Below are positions 27,367 to 35,706 of a stretch of 64,000 nt of DNA, one piece after another. The first letter of the stretch is position 1, and every line of letters starts with the position of its first letter. The stretch covers positions 124,001-188,000 of the forward strand of contig CAWUEX030000002.1 in NCBI GenBank assembly GCA_963921305.4, read 5' to 3'. Source of the stretch: CAWUEX02 sp963921305. Lineage in GTDB: Bacteria; Pseudomonadota; Alphaproteobacteria; Rhodospirillales; Rhodospirillaceae. A model generated the notes under the pieces. It searched no databases and had not been told where the DNA came from. It saw only the letters and a list, made by a program, of their open reading frames with translations. Made by a program: the position numbers and the translations under genes.

Positions 27367-28179
27367 ATGATCTTTCAAAAATTCTTATGCTGCCTGGTCG
27401 CGCTTGTGTTTGCCGCGATCTCTACCGCTGAGGCCAAAACCGTCCTCATCACCGGCTCAAGCCGCAGCCATGGGTTGGCGTTTGTCGTCGACTATGCGGA
27501 ACGCGGCTGGGATGTGATCGCCACCACCCGCACGCCGTCTGACGCAACAGAGCTCCAGGAGGTTGCGCGGCAGTACCCGAATGTGGTGGTCGAAGAGCTC
27601 GACGTCACCGACTTCGCCGAAGTGGATGCGTTGGCGGAGAAGTACCGCGGCACACCGATTGATGTGCTGAACCTCAACGGGGCGATCAATACCTTCCGGG
27701 TCGGCCTCACCTCGTTCGGGGAGGTCGACTATGAGTGGATGGAGCAGGTGCTGCGCACCAACATCATTGGGCAGTTGTATGTCGCTGAAGCCTTCCTTGA
27801 GCATGTTGCGGCCAGTGAGCAGAAAACCATCGCCGCGATGAGTGCGGTCGGCGGCTCCATCACCAACACACGCAGCTCGGCAGCGCCGCTGTACCGCGCC
27901 AGCAAGGCCGGACTGAATATGCTGATGCGCACGTTCGGCGAAGCGGTGAAAGACCGCGGGGTTATCGTTGCCGTCATTGCCCCGGGCACCATCGACACTA
28001 AAAACAATATGGCGCGTGAGGACACAACAGGCATGACCGAACGGGAGAAGCGCCTAATCGCGGCCAACGCCTATGCACCGCGGTCTGCAATCGGGTCTAT
28101 GATCGACCTTATCAATGGGCTGACCATTGAGGACACCACCACCTTCCACAAATGGGACGGCACCACGCTGCCGTGGTGA
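27367..28179 (+). CDS. SDR-fold oxidoreductase with signal peptide
   Basis: 270 residues from ATG 27367 (GGAG 9 bases upstream); in-frame ATGs at 27352 and 27328 are alternatives. The N-terminus (MIFQKFLCCLVALVFAAISTAEA-KT) looks like a Sec signal peptide that ends just where the Rossmann fold begins (KTVLITGSSRSHGLA). The nucleotide loop is altered (TGSSRSHG instead of TGxxxGxG), but the catalytic Ser (AMSAVGG) and YRASK are present. NAD(P)-dependent SDRs are normally cytosolic, so export would be unusual. The C-terminus (KWDGTTLPW) resembles that of the cytosolic SDR at 63291. Confidence 0.8.
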   Translation: MIFQKFLCCLVALVFAAISTAEAKTVLITGSSRSHGLAFVVDYAERGWDVIATTRTPSDATELQEVARQYPNVVVEELDVTDFAEVDALAEKYRGTPIDVLNLNGAINTFRVGLTSFGEVDYEWMEQVLRTNIIGQLYVAEAFLEHVAASEQKTIAAMSAVGGSITNTRSSAAPLYRASKAGLNMLMRTFGEAVKDRGVIVAVIAPGTIDTKNNMAREDTTGMTEREKRLIAANAYAPRSAIGSMIDLINGLTIEDTTTFHKWDGTTLPW

Positions 28180-28247
28180 GCATGCTCGGCGCGCGAGGTG
28201 AAGCGGACCGCGCTTGATTGCAGGCTCCTCTGCCTTACACTCTGCTC

Positions 28248-29261
28248 ATGACACGTTTGAACCTTTTGGCCCTCATGACCGCTGCCGTGTTCGCGCTTTC
28301 GGCAGCAGGCACGCAGGCCCAGTCCTACATTTTGGCGACGGCGACCACCGGCGGCACCTATTACCCCGTGGGTGTTGCCCTGGCGACTCTCACCAAAGTC
28401 AGATTGGAACCCGAGGGCGGCCCGACGCTCTCAGCCATCTCGTCGGCGGGATCAGCGGAGAACATCAAGCTGTTGCGGGAACAACAGGTCGGTTTCGCCA
28501 TCTTGCAAGGCATCTACGGCGCTTGGGCCCGGAATGGCAGCGGCCCGTTAGCCGCCGAAGGACCTCAACCCCACCTCCGTGCGGTCACGACGCTGTGGCC
28601 GAATGTGGAACACTGGGTGGTACGGCAACGCTTTGCGCCAACCGGCACCGCCGCGGATTTCGAAACTCTCAAAGGCGAACGCTTGTCCATCGGCGCGCGC
28701 AACTCCGGCACCGAAGGGTCCGGGCGGGAGCTTTTGTCCCGTCTGGGGTATGACGCGGATGCGGACTTTAACTTGGTGTTTCAAGGCTACGAACCCAGCG
28801 CCGACGGCCTGCAAAACGTCACGCTCGCCGCCGCCAATTTGCCCGCGGGACCACCGGTCGGCGCCGTCACCCGGGCCTTCGCGGCGAACGGAGACCGGCT
28901 ACGCATTCTGTCTTTTAGCGATGAGGCGCTGACACGTGTCAACGCACCCGGGGCGCTGTGGACGCGCTACGTCATTCCGGCGAACACCTACCCCGGGCAG
29001 GACACAGCGGTGCCGACCTTGGCACAGCCCAACTTCCTCGCCGTTCATCAAACCGTGTCTGACGAGGACGTCTACCGCATCACCAAAGCGATCTTTGAAA
29101 ACCTGCCGTTTCTGATGGCGATCCACAAAGCCACGTCGGACATGAGCTTAGAGACCGCGCTGCCGGGACTGCCTCTGCCACTGCACCCCGGCGCGGCGCG
29201 GTACTACGCGGAAGCGGGGCTCACCATTCCGCAAGACCTATTGCCGCCTGAAAGTCCGTAA
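28248..29261 (+). CDS. TAXI-family TRAP transporter substrate-binding protein
   Basis: 337 residues from ATG 28248 with signal peptide MTRLNLLALMTAAVFALSAA. The mature N-terminus (YILATATTGGTYYPVGVALA) and SAGSAENIKLLREQQVGFAILQ are hallmarks of the TAXI class. TAXI proteins capture small organic acids in the periplasm for a fused DctQM permease, which is the next gene, two bases away. Known TAXI substrates are dicarboxylates such as glutamate, 2-oxoglutarate or malate; this one's ligand is unknown. Confidence 0.9.
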   Translation: MTRLNLLALMTAAVFALSAAGTQAQSYILATATTGGTYYPVGVALATLTKVRLEPEGGPTLSAISSAGSAENIKLLREQQVGFAILQGIYGAWARNGSGPLAAEGPQPHLRAVTTLWPNVEHWVVRQRFAPTGTAADFETLKGERLSIGARNSGTEGSGRELLSRLGYDADADFNLVFQGYEPSADGLQNVTLAAANLPAGPPVGAVTRAFAANGDRLRILSFSDEALTRVNAPGALWTRYVIPANTYPGQDTAVPTLAQPNFLAVHQTVSDEDVYRITKAIFENLPFLMAIHKATSDMSLETALPGLPLPLHPGAARYYAEAGLTIPQDLLPPESP

Positions 29262-29263
29262 AC

Positions 29264-31315
29264 ATGAGTGACGCGGCGGCGCCGATCGAAACCTCCGCAC
29301 AACCCCGGTGGCTGGTGTTGACCGCAGCGGCTGTCGCCTTGACCCACCTTTACTTTAATTCGATCTCTTCCCTCTCCGACCTGCGCGCCTCTTTGTTGCA
29401 CTTCGCCATGCTGGGATTCCTGACAGCGTGCGCGGTTCCGATGGCAAAGGCCTGGACCAGCCGCACCGCGCTTCTGGTTGGCAGAACGATGGGCGTGCTG
29501 GCCGCGCTTGCCTGCGTGTATTTGATCTTCGCGGAAGACGCCTTCTACGCACGCGGACAATCCTTTGCCGCAGCGGACTGGGTCTTCGCCATCGTTGCCG
29601 TGCTGTGTGCCCTTGAATTGACGCGCCGGTCGTCGGGATGGGTGATCCCAATTCTGGCGATTCTTGCCCTCACCTACACTGCGTGGTGGGGACGGTTTGT
29701 TCCCGGCGTGCTGCAGTTCCCCGGATTGACGTGGGAAACCGTGTTGTACCGGGCGACTTACGGCGGCGACGGCATGTTCGGCACCGTGGCCCGCATTTCC
29801 TGGAGTTACGTGTTCATGTTCGTGCTGTTCGGCACGTTCCTGCTGCGCAGCGGCGCGTCTGACGTGATTCTCGCGCTGGCGCAGCGGGCGGCTGGACGCT
29901 TCATCGGTGGGCCCGGGTTCGTTGCGGTGATTTCATCGGGCATGATGGGCTCAGTGTCTGGCTCCGCCATCGGCAACACCGTGTCGACCGGTGTGGTGAC
30001 CATCCCGTTGATGAAGCGCGCGGGCTTTCCGGCGAAATCCGCCGCCGGCATTGAAGCCGCCTCCTCCACGGGCGGACAACTCATGCCACCGGTGATGGGC
30101 GCCGGGGCGTTTCTGATGGCAACGTACACCGGGGAGAGTTACCTGACGATCATCTCCGTCGCGGCGCTGCCGGCCCTTCTTTACTTTCTGTCTGTGGCGT
30201 TCCAGGTGCGCATCGTTGCCCACAAACAGAGTATTCGTCCTGACACGGCTGCAAGCACGACACTGAAAGCGATCGGCTGGCCAGTGCTTTTGCCTGTCGC
30301 TCTCCTGGTCGGTTTGTTGGTTGCTGGATTTACGCCGACCCTGTCCGCCGCCGCCGCGACAGCCGCAACCGTCATCGCTGCCCGGTTCGGCCCGCGCCCG
30401 ATGGACCTGCGCGACGTGATCGATGCGTTGGCGCAGGCCAGTTTCACCGCGGCCTCAATCGGTGTTCTGTTAATCACTGTGGGGCTGGTGATCATGGCCG
30501 TGACCACCACCGGGCTCGGCCCGACCATATCCCAAATGATTCTGACCTGGGCGGACGGCAGCCTGTTGTTGACTCTCACCCTGATCGCATTGGCCTCGCT
30601 CGTGCTCGGTCTCGGCCTGCCGGTGACAGCCGCTTATGTGGTGCTCGCACCCCTGGCCGCTCCGGCGCTAGCCAACCTGATGCTGGATCAGAATCTCGTT
30701 GCCGCTTTCGTCAACGGCACCCTCAGCGAAAACGCCCGCACGATATTGATGGTGCTTGTGCCTGCCACGAGCTCGGCCCTTGAAGGACCCGTCACCCCGG
30801 CAGCGGCGGCAGCCCTGGTGGCCGCGATTCCGCCAGAGGTGAAGAGCACGGTCATCGATCAAGCCCTGCCGGCTGCCACCGCCGCCAGCGCCCTGCTAAC
30901 CGCCCACATGATCGTGTTTTGGCTGTCCCAGGACTCGAATGTGACTCCGCCGGTTTGTCTGACAGCCTACGCAGCAGCGGGTTTGGCCGGGACCAAACCG
31001 CTCGAAACCGGCTTCGCCGCCTGGCTGTTTGCCAAAGGCCTATACGTCATCCCGCTGGTGATGGCGCTAAGTCCGCTCATCGGCGGCGGTACCGCCACGG
31101 TGATCGCAATTGCCGGCACGACGGCTGTGGCTCTCTATGCGCTCACCGCGGCGCTACACGGGTATTTGGAGGGCCCGCTCGGCTGGCCTGTGCGCGCGCT
31201 CTGCGGGGCAACTGGCGTTGCTCTGATTTGGCCGGGCACGCCCGCGGCGCTTGATGCCGCGGCCTGCGGAGTGTTCGTCATCGTCTTGTTGATGAGCAGG
31301 CGCGGCAAGGCATGA
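29264..31315 (+). CDS. TRAP transporter fused DctQM permease
   Basis: 683 residues with about 16-18 membrane helices. The first 150 residues form the small DctQ-like part; the rest is the DctM channel with GMMGSVSGSAIGNTVSTGVVTIP, EAASSTGGQLMPPVMGAGAFLM, LGLGLPVTAAYVVLAPLAAPAL and later VTPPVCLTAYAAAG. This fusion is typical partner of TAXI binding proteins and runs on a Na+ or H+ gradient. It begins 2 bases after the binding-protein gene and its stop overlaps the start of the methyltransferase gene (ATGA), so the operon is tightly coupled. Confidence 0.92.
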   Translation: MSDAAAPIETSAQPRWLVLTAAAVALTHLYFNSISSLSDLRASLLHFAMLGFLTACAVPMAKAWTSRTALLVGRTMGVLAALACVYLIFAEDAFYARGQSFAAADWVFAIVAVLCALELTRRSSGWVIPILAILALTYTAWWGRFVPGVLQFPGLTWETVLYRATYGGDGMFGTVARISWSYVFMFVLFGTFLLRSGASDVILALAQRAAGRFIGGPGFVAVISSGMMGSVSGSAIGNTVSTGVVTIPLMKRAGFPAKSAAGIEAASSTGGQLMPPVMGAGAFLMATYTGESYLTIISVAALPALLYFLSVAFQVRIVAHKQSIRPDTAASTTLKAIGWPVLLPVALLVGLLVAGFTPTLSAAAATAATVIAARFGPRPMDLRDVIDALAQASFTAASIGVLLITVGLVIMAVTTTGLGPTISQMILTWADGSLLLTLTLIALASLVLGLGLPVTAAYVVLAPLAAPALANLMLDQNLVAAFVNGTLSENARTILMVLVPATSSALEGPVTPAAAAALVAAIPPEVKSTVIDQALPAATAASALLTAHMIVFWLSQDSNVTPPVCLTAYAAAGLAGTKPLETGFAAWLFAKGLYVIPLVMALSPLIGGGTATVIAIAGTTAVALYALTAALHGYLEGPLGWPVRALCGATGVALIWPGTPAALDAAACGVFVIVLLMSRRGKA

Positions 31316-32898
31316 CCAGCGAAGCCGAACAGGCGTTCGAAGAGGGCCGGGCGGCGTTGCTCGCCGCAGACCGCAAACGGGCCATGGCGGGTTTTCTGAT
31401 GGCGCTTGCGCTTAAGCCGGAGGAGCATCGCTATCAAGTCGCGGCGCTCGACAGTCTTGCCACAGCGACGGGCTATACGTCTCTGCCCCCCGCGGTGCTT
31501 GAGGCTCTCAAAGTGTGCGCGGAAAATCCAAAGCTCGATCTCCAACCCTTGGCGATGGTCGTCCGCACACTCCTGGCCCATCACCCCAAACGCGCGGCCT
31601 GGCTCGCCCTGACCCATGAGACCGATTCGGAGGAGCTTGAGACCGCACTCCCATCTGGCCTCCTCGACGACGTTTTCACGGATCCGCTTGTTCGCGCGGT
31701 CTTGGAACACGCCGTAAATATCAGCTTCGATCTTGAGGACATCCTGACCAGGCTGCGCCGCCATGCGCTGACCAGACATACTCAGGGACTCCCCTCGCAC
31801 CTGCTGGACGCACACGGCGCGTTTTTTGAGGCGATGGTGGCGCAGGCCTCCCGCTGCGATTATGCGTGGGCGGAAACGGACGAAGAGCGCGCACTCTTAG
31901 ACGGTTTATCGCGTTCCGACGAAGACCAGCGTATGGCGCGCGTCTATCGCCGGGATCAGACAGATATCACAGATTTTGAGACATTGACTCACCTGGGCGA
32001 CGCGACCTCGCGCGCCGTGCAAGAGCAATACACGGCCTATCCCTATCCCCGTTGGGAGCGAGTTCCGCCGGCTGAACGCTACTCTCTGGGCACGTTCCTA
32101 GCCGCCAAGTTTCCGCAAGAGACTTTTCCGGAACGGTTTAACGGCCCGGTCACGGGATTGAGTGCCGGATGCGGAACCGGGCGCGGCCCGGCGATCCTGC
32201 TCAGCACGTTGAAAGACCTGGCATTGACGGCAATGGACCTAAGCCCATCCAGCCTAAGCTATGCCAAACGAAAGCTGGCTGAACTGGATTTGCCTGTCGC
32301 GCGCATCGGCCTAGGTGACATCCTTAACGTCGACGCGCTGGACCAGTCATTTGATCTGATCGAAACATCGGGCGTCTTGCACCACATGGCCGATCCACAA
32401 GCGGGGCTCAACGCCCTATGCCGCGTGCTCAAGCCGGACGGCGTGATTCGCATCGCGCTTTACAGCGAGCAGGCGAGAAAAGCCGTCGTCGCGGCGCGTC
32501 AATGGATCTTGGACGAAGGCATTTCCGACACGCCCGACGGCGTGCGCCAGGCCCGGCAACTGCTGAGACAGCTGCCGGATGCGCACCCTGCCAAGCCGGT
32601 GATGGACACGTCCGAATACTTCGTGCTCAGCGGACTGCACGACTTGATCTTCAATGTCCAAGAGCATCGCTTTACGCCGCGGCAGCTGGCGCGGCTGATC
32701 GACAATGCCGGCCTGCGTCTGATCGGGTTCGATATCGAAGACCGGGCGATCAAGAACATGTACGCCGACACTTACCCGGCAGACGGTCCGCAGATCAATC
32801 TGGACAATTGGCAGGCCTTCGAAGAAAAACACCCGGATACGTTCGCGGAGATGTACCAATTTTGGTGCCGCCCTGTTGGCGATGGGACGACGAATTGA
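31312..32898 (+). CDS. Class I SAM-dependent methyltransferase with helical N-terminal domain
   Basis: 528 residues. The first 240 or so are helical, TPR-like sequence. Residues around 245-265 (AVQEQYTAYPYPRW) lead into a Rossmann methyltransferase domain with LSAGCGTGRGP for AdoMet binding, MDLSPSSLSYAKRKL, and DLIETSGVLHHMADP. The family is common in alphaproteobacteria, and its acceptor substrate is not known to me. The start overlaps the permease stop by 4 bp, and the next gene, tam-like, follows after 6 bp, so all four genes are one operon. Confidence 0.85.
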   Translation: MTSEAEQAFEEGRAALLAADRKRAMAGFLMALALKPEEHRYQVAALDSLATATGYTSLPPAVLEALKVCAENPKLDLQPLAMVVRTLLAHHPKRAAWLALTHETDSEELETALPSGLLDDVFTDPLVRAVLEHAVNISFDLEDILTRLRRHALTRHTQGLPSHLLDAHGAFFEAMVAQASRCDYAWAETDEERALLDGLSRSDEDQRMARVYRRDQTDITDFETLTHLGDATSRAVQEQYTAYPYPRWERVPPAERYSLGTFLAAKFPQETFPERFNGPVTGLSAGCGTGRGPAILLSTLKDLALTAMDLSPSSLSYAKRKLAELDLPVARIGLGDILNVDALDQSFDLIETSGVLHHMADPQAGLNALCRVLKPDGVIRIALYSEQARKAVVAARQWILDEGISDTPDGVRQARQLLRQLPDAHPAKPVMDTSEYFVLSGLHDLIFNVQEHRFTPRQLARLIDNAGLRLIGFDIEDRAIKNMYADTYPADGPQINLDNWQAFEEKHPDTFAEMYQFWCRPVGDGTTN

Positions 32899-32904
32899 GC
32901 GGTT

Positions 32905-33684
32905 ATGACCCAGTCTTGGAATCCTGATGTTTACTTGCGCTACCAGGCGTATCGGGCACGCCCGGCGTTAGACCTCATTGCCCAGATTCCTCTTGAGACC
33001 CCAGGCCCAATCGCCGACCTCGGGTGCGGGCCAGGGAATGTTACCAAGACTCTTTTGGATACCTGGCCTGACCGCAAAGTAACCGGGGTCGATCTCTCTG
33101 AAGACATGCTGGCCAAAGCCAAAGGCAGCGATGGCGCGAGTGGCATTGACTGGCAGCACGGCGACATCGCTACGTGGCAAGCGCCGGAACCTCTGGCCCT
33201 GCTGTTTTCAAACGCGGCTTTGCATTGGGTGCAAAACCTGGAGACCGTTATTCCGCGCCTGGCCACGCAGATTAAATCCGAAGGCTGGCTGGCCTATCAG
33301 ATTCCAGTGACCTTTGAGTCTGCCTACCAACACTGCATCCGCGAGACCGTGCAGTCAGAGCACTGGAAAACCAAGCTCGGTGACGTATGGATGTACAAGG
33401 ATCCGCCGGGTCCTGACGCGATGTACGACCTCCTCAGCCCGTCATGCACATCGGTGGATATTTGGGTAACCGACTATCACCACGTTCTGGAGGGCGAGAA
33501 CCCAGTTCTGGAATGGATCAAGGGTACCGGGCTAACGCCATATCTGGCCGTCCTGAATGAACAAGAGCAGTCCGAGTTCATTGCGGATTACGGCGCGCGG
33601 GTGCAACGCGCCTACCCCAAACAGGACGACGGCAACACGCTGTTCCTCATGAAACGAATCTTTGTGCTGGCGCAGAAGCGTTGA
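32905..33684 (+). CDS. tam: Trans-aconitate 2-methyltransferase family protein
   Basis: 259 residues, the usual length. The N-terminus WNPDVYLRYQAYRARPALDLIAQIP is the Tam signature, followed by IADLGCGPGNVTKTLLDTWP (AdoMet site), VTGVDLSEDMLAKAK, and LLFSNAALHWVQ. Tam transfers a methyl group to trans-aconitate, an inhibitor of aconitase. Here it is the last gene of an operon with a TAXI TRAP carboxylate transporter, a context consistent with handling of a carboxylic acid. The symbol rests on similarity only. Confidence 0.8.
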   Translation: MTQSWNPDVYLRYQAYRARPALDLIAQIPLETPGPIADLGCGPGNVTKTLLDTWPDRKVTGVDLSEDMLAKAKGSDGASGIDWQHGDIATWQAPEPLALLFSNAALHWVQNLETVIPRLATQIKSEGWLAYQIPVTFESAYQHCIRETVQSEHWKTKLGDVWMYKDPPGPDAMYDLLSPSCTSVDIWVTDYHHVLEGENPVLEWIKGTGLTPYLAVLNEQEQSEFIADYGARVQRAYPKQDDGNTLFLMKRIFVLAQKR

Positions 33685-33693
33685 TGGGCGCGG

Positions 33694-33948
33694 TCAGGCC
33701 GCGTCGCGTTCGCGAAACCGGTAAACCGCGTTGAGGGCGTCCGTTATCGTCAGATCATGGCGCACGGCAACGACGGCTTCCGCTGCCGACTGACACTGGG
33801 CGACGTAGTCCCGGCCGGAGGCACGGGCCACCTCCAAAGCACGGCCAATAATGCCTTGAACGTCATCGAGGACGACCGGCATGGCCAGCACGACGGCGGA
33901 GGGCGCATCGGGTGCCGCGGGTAACGTTTCTGGGGTCGCTTCAGCCAT
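33694..33948 (-). CDS. Small protein of unknown function
   Basis: 84 residues from ATG 33948, which has a GGAGAG site 10 bases upstream; in-frame codons to 33996 would overlap its promoter. The N-terminal third is Ala/Pro-rich and the rest is helical (DDVQGIIGRALEVARASGRDYVAQCQ...). I do not recognise it. It has a well-formed promoter covered by two palindromes (33970-33981 and 34001-34012), so it is probably expressed under repressor control. The gene ends 9 bp from the convergent tam. Confidence 0.65.
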   Translation of the reverse strand: MAEATPETLPAAPDAPSAVVLAMPVVLDDVQGIIGRALEVARASGRDYVAQCQSAAEAVVAVRHDLTITDALNAVYRFRERDAA

Positions 33949-33961
33949 AGTCAGTCGCTCT

Positions 33962-34012
33962 CCAATTGGACAATAAATTGTAGGTCGCGCGGCCAATTAC
34001 ACAATATATCGT
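33962..34012. repeat. Two direct repeats containing operator-like palindromes
   Basis: CCAATTGGACAATAAATTGT (33962-33981) and CCAATTACACAATATATCGT (33993-34012) match at 16 of 20 positions. Each contains a palindrome: ACAATAAATTGT (perfect) and ACAATATATCGT (one mismatch), 31 bp apart centre to centre. ACAAT-NN-ATTGT is a shape typical of XRE/Cro-type operators. The rest of 34013-34116 holds nothing I can name. Confidence 0.6.
33977..34004 (-). promoter_or_regulatory. Promoter of the 84-residue gene
   Basis: On the minus strand TTGTGT (34004-33999) and TACAAT (33982-33977) are 16 bp apart. The first overlaps the second palindrome and the second overlaps the first, so a repressor bound at either would block polymerase. 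Confidence 0.55.
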
Positions 34013-34116
34013 GATTTTTAACAGTATATACAGCGATTCGCGAAGCTTAGGAGACACCGCCCCCCGGCCTAAATGGATCGAATCGAGTGGCCTGAAGCGT
34101 AGATTCCCGCGGCCAA

Positions 34117-34344
34117 TTAGGAGTTTTGAGAGGCGCGCGCCTCGTCTGCCCGGGCGCGGCAGGCCAGAACCACGTCGCGCTTCTGATCCAGGGTCATGGT
34201 GCGCCAGCCCCCGATCTCCTTGAGGGTGCGAAAGCAACCGATGCAGGTTTTCGTCTCTTTATCGACGGTGCAGATGCCGACGCAGGGCGAGGCCGGCAGG
34301 TTGTCAGGATTGGCATTTGGGTCTGGGTGTGGTGTATCGCTCAT
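34117..34344 (-). CDS. DUF1289 small zinc-ribbon-like protein
   Basis: 75 residues from ATG 34344. The motif SPCVGICTVDKETKTCIGCFRTL (given here in family terms: C-x3-C then C-x2-C) followed by EIGGWRTMT is the DUF1289 signature. Four cysteines suggest a bound metal, probably zinc. Function is unknown; it is common in proteobacteria. Divergent from queF, 75 bp apart. Confidence 0.88.
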   Translation of the reverse strand: MSDTPHPDPNANPDNLPASPCVGICTVDKETKTCIGCFRTLKEIGGWRTMTLDQKRDVVLACRARADEARASQNS

Positions 34345-34419
34345 GGCGCAACACCTATCCTGCGCCCCGGCGCGATACAAGTGTGATATGACGGCCCAAG
34401 AAATTGTGAAGGACGACCT

Positions 34420-34881
34420 GTGACAGAGTATTCCGAAACGTTGACGCAACTCGGCGGCAGCGGCGCCATTCCAGCGTCCCCGGATGACGCGAAATTAGAG
34501 ACCGTCGCGAACCCGCATACCGGGACAGCCTATGTCGTTCGCTTTGTATGCCCAGAGTTCACCAGTATTTGCCCGGTGACCGGACAGCCGGACTTCGCCC
34601 ATCTGGTGCTGGACTACGTGCCGCAGGACGCGATTGTTGAATCAAAGTCGCTGAAACTGTTTCTTGCCGCGTTCCGCAACCATGGCGCCTTCCATGAAGA
34701 CTGCACGCTGACCATTGGCAAGCGCGTGGCCGAGGCGACGCAATGCACGTGGCTACGGATCGGTGGATATTGGTACCCCCGCGGCGGAATGCCCATCGAC
34801 GTGTTCTGGCAGACCGGCGAGCCACCGGCCGGCGTGTGGCTGCCCGATCAAGGCGTGCCCCCCTATCGCGGCCGTGGCTGA
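34420..34881 (+). CDS. queF: NADPH-dependent 7-cyano-7-deazaguanine reductase QueF
   Basis: 153 residues with a GTG start and an AAGGA site 7 bases before it. It reduces preQ0 to preQ1 in queuosine synthesis for tRNA. The short, type I form is complete: FTSICPVTGQPDF with the catalytic Cys, the ESKSLKLFL QueF motif that binds NADPH, and NHGAFHEDC with the catalytic Glu/His and Asp. I saw no preQ1 riboswitch in the short upstream region. No other queuosine gene is in the window. Confidence 0.95.
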   Translation: MTEYSETLTQLGGSGAIPASPDDAKLETVANPHTGTAYVVRFVCPEFTSICPVTGQPDFAHLVLDYVPQDAIVESKSLKLFLAAFRNHGAFHEDCTLTIGKRVAEATQCTWLRIGGYWYPRGGMPIDVFWQTGEPPAGVWLPDQGVPPYRGRG

Positions 34882-35007
34882 CACTCTTGGCCAACAATAA
34901 CCGAACGGCGAACGGCCAGCGTGGAGCCGGGTTGGCTGTGGGCAGGCGATCCCCTCTAATCAGTCTCCTTATGCTTCCTTTCAAAGAGCTCAATGCGGAG
35001 ACACGAC

Positions 35008-35706
35008 ATGGCGCGATTTGACGGCAAAGTCGCATTGGTGACCAACGCGGACGGTGCGACGGGAAAAGCCATCTGCGCCGCCTTGGCCGGTGAAGGTGCG
35101 ACTGTCGCCAGCGCCGATTTCGACATCACGTCCGTTGAAGGATGGGAAACCGGCCTGGCGGGCCTCGGTAAAACCCATGGCCGCCTCGACATTATCGTGA
35201 CGGTGTCAGACGCCAAGTATCACAAGCCGACATCGATTGCAGAGACGTCACTCGACGCGTTCCGGGCCGTCAACCGGGACAACATGGAAGTGACGTTCCT
35301 GGCAACGCGCTATGGGGTCGTCAAAATGCGTGAATTTGGCAACGGCGGCACGATCGTGAACGTCGCTCCAGCTATGGCCACTGTTGGTGTGGCTGGTCAG
35401 GCGGCGTACTGCGCGTCGGCGAATGGCATTCGCATGATGACCCGGGGCGCCGCACTGTCCTGCTGCGAAGCCAAAGACGGAATCCGCATCAACTGCGTTC
35501 AGGCCGGTCCGATTGACGGCACTCCCCACGGCGAGGTCATGGCGGACTCCACCGTACCACTGGGCCGGAGGGGCGCGGTGCAGGATGTGGCCGACGCCGT
35601 CGTTTTTCTGGCCTCAGACGAGGCTTACTACATCACCGGCTATGTCCTGCCGGTCGATGCGGCATGCTGGCAGCTTAACGCCAAGCCCGTCATGCGTGGC
35701 GGATGA
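35008..35706 (+). CDS. SDR-fold protein without catalytic residues
   Basis: 232 residues from ATG 35008 (GGAGA upstream). The Rossmann SDR fold is clear from the C-terminal half (AVQDVADAVVFLASDEAYYITGYVLPVDAACW). However, the nucleotide loop reads TNADGATG rather than TGxxxGIG, the NNAG motif is VTVSD, and the catalytic Ser region reads NVAPAMA. The YxxxK motif is YCASA, with Ala in place of Lys. Dehydrogenase activity is therefore not expected; it may have a structural or binding role. The gene ends 17 bp inside the convergent dehydrogenase gene. Confidence 0.82.
   Translation: MARFDGKVALVTNADGATGKAICAALAGEGATVASADFDITSVEGWETGLAGLGKTHGRLDIIVTVSDAKYHKPTSIAETSLDAFRAVNRDNMEVTFLATRYGVVKMREFGNGGTIVNVAPAMATVGVAGQAAYCASANGIRMMTRGAALSCCEAKDGIRINCVQAGPIDGTPHGEVMADSTVPLGRRGAVQDVADAVVFLASDEAYYITGYVLPVDAACWQLNAKPVMRGG

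Noticed and set aside
34345..34419. preQ1 riboswitch upstream of queF
   Set aside because: Searched by eye for the short pseudoknot pattern; none convincing in the 75-bp gap.
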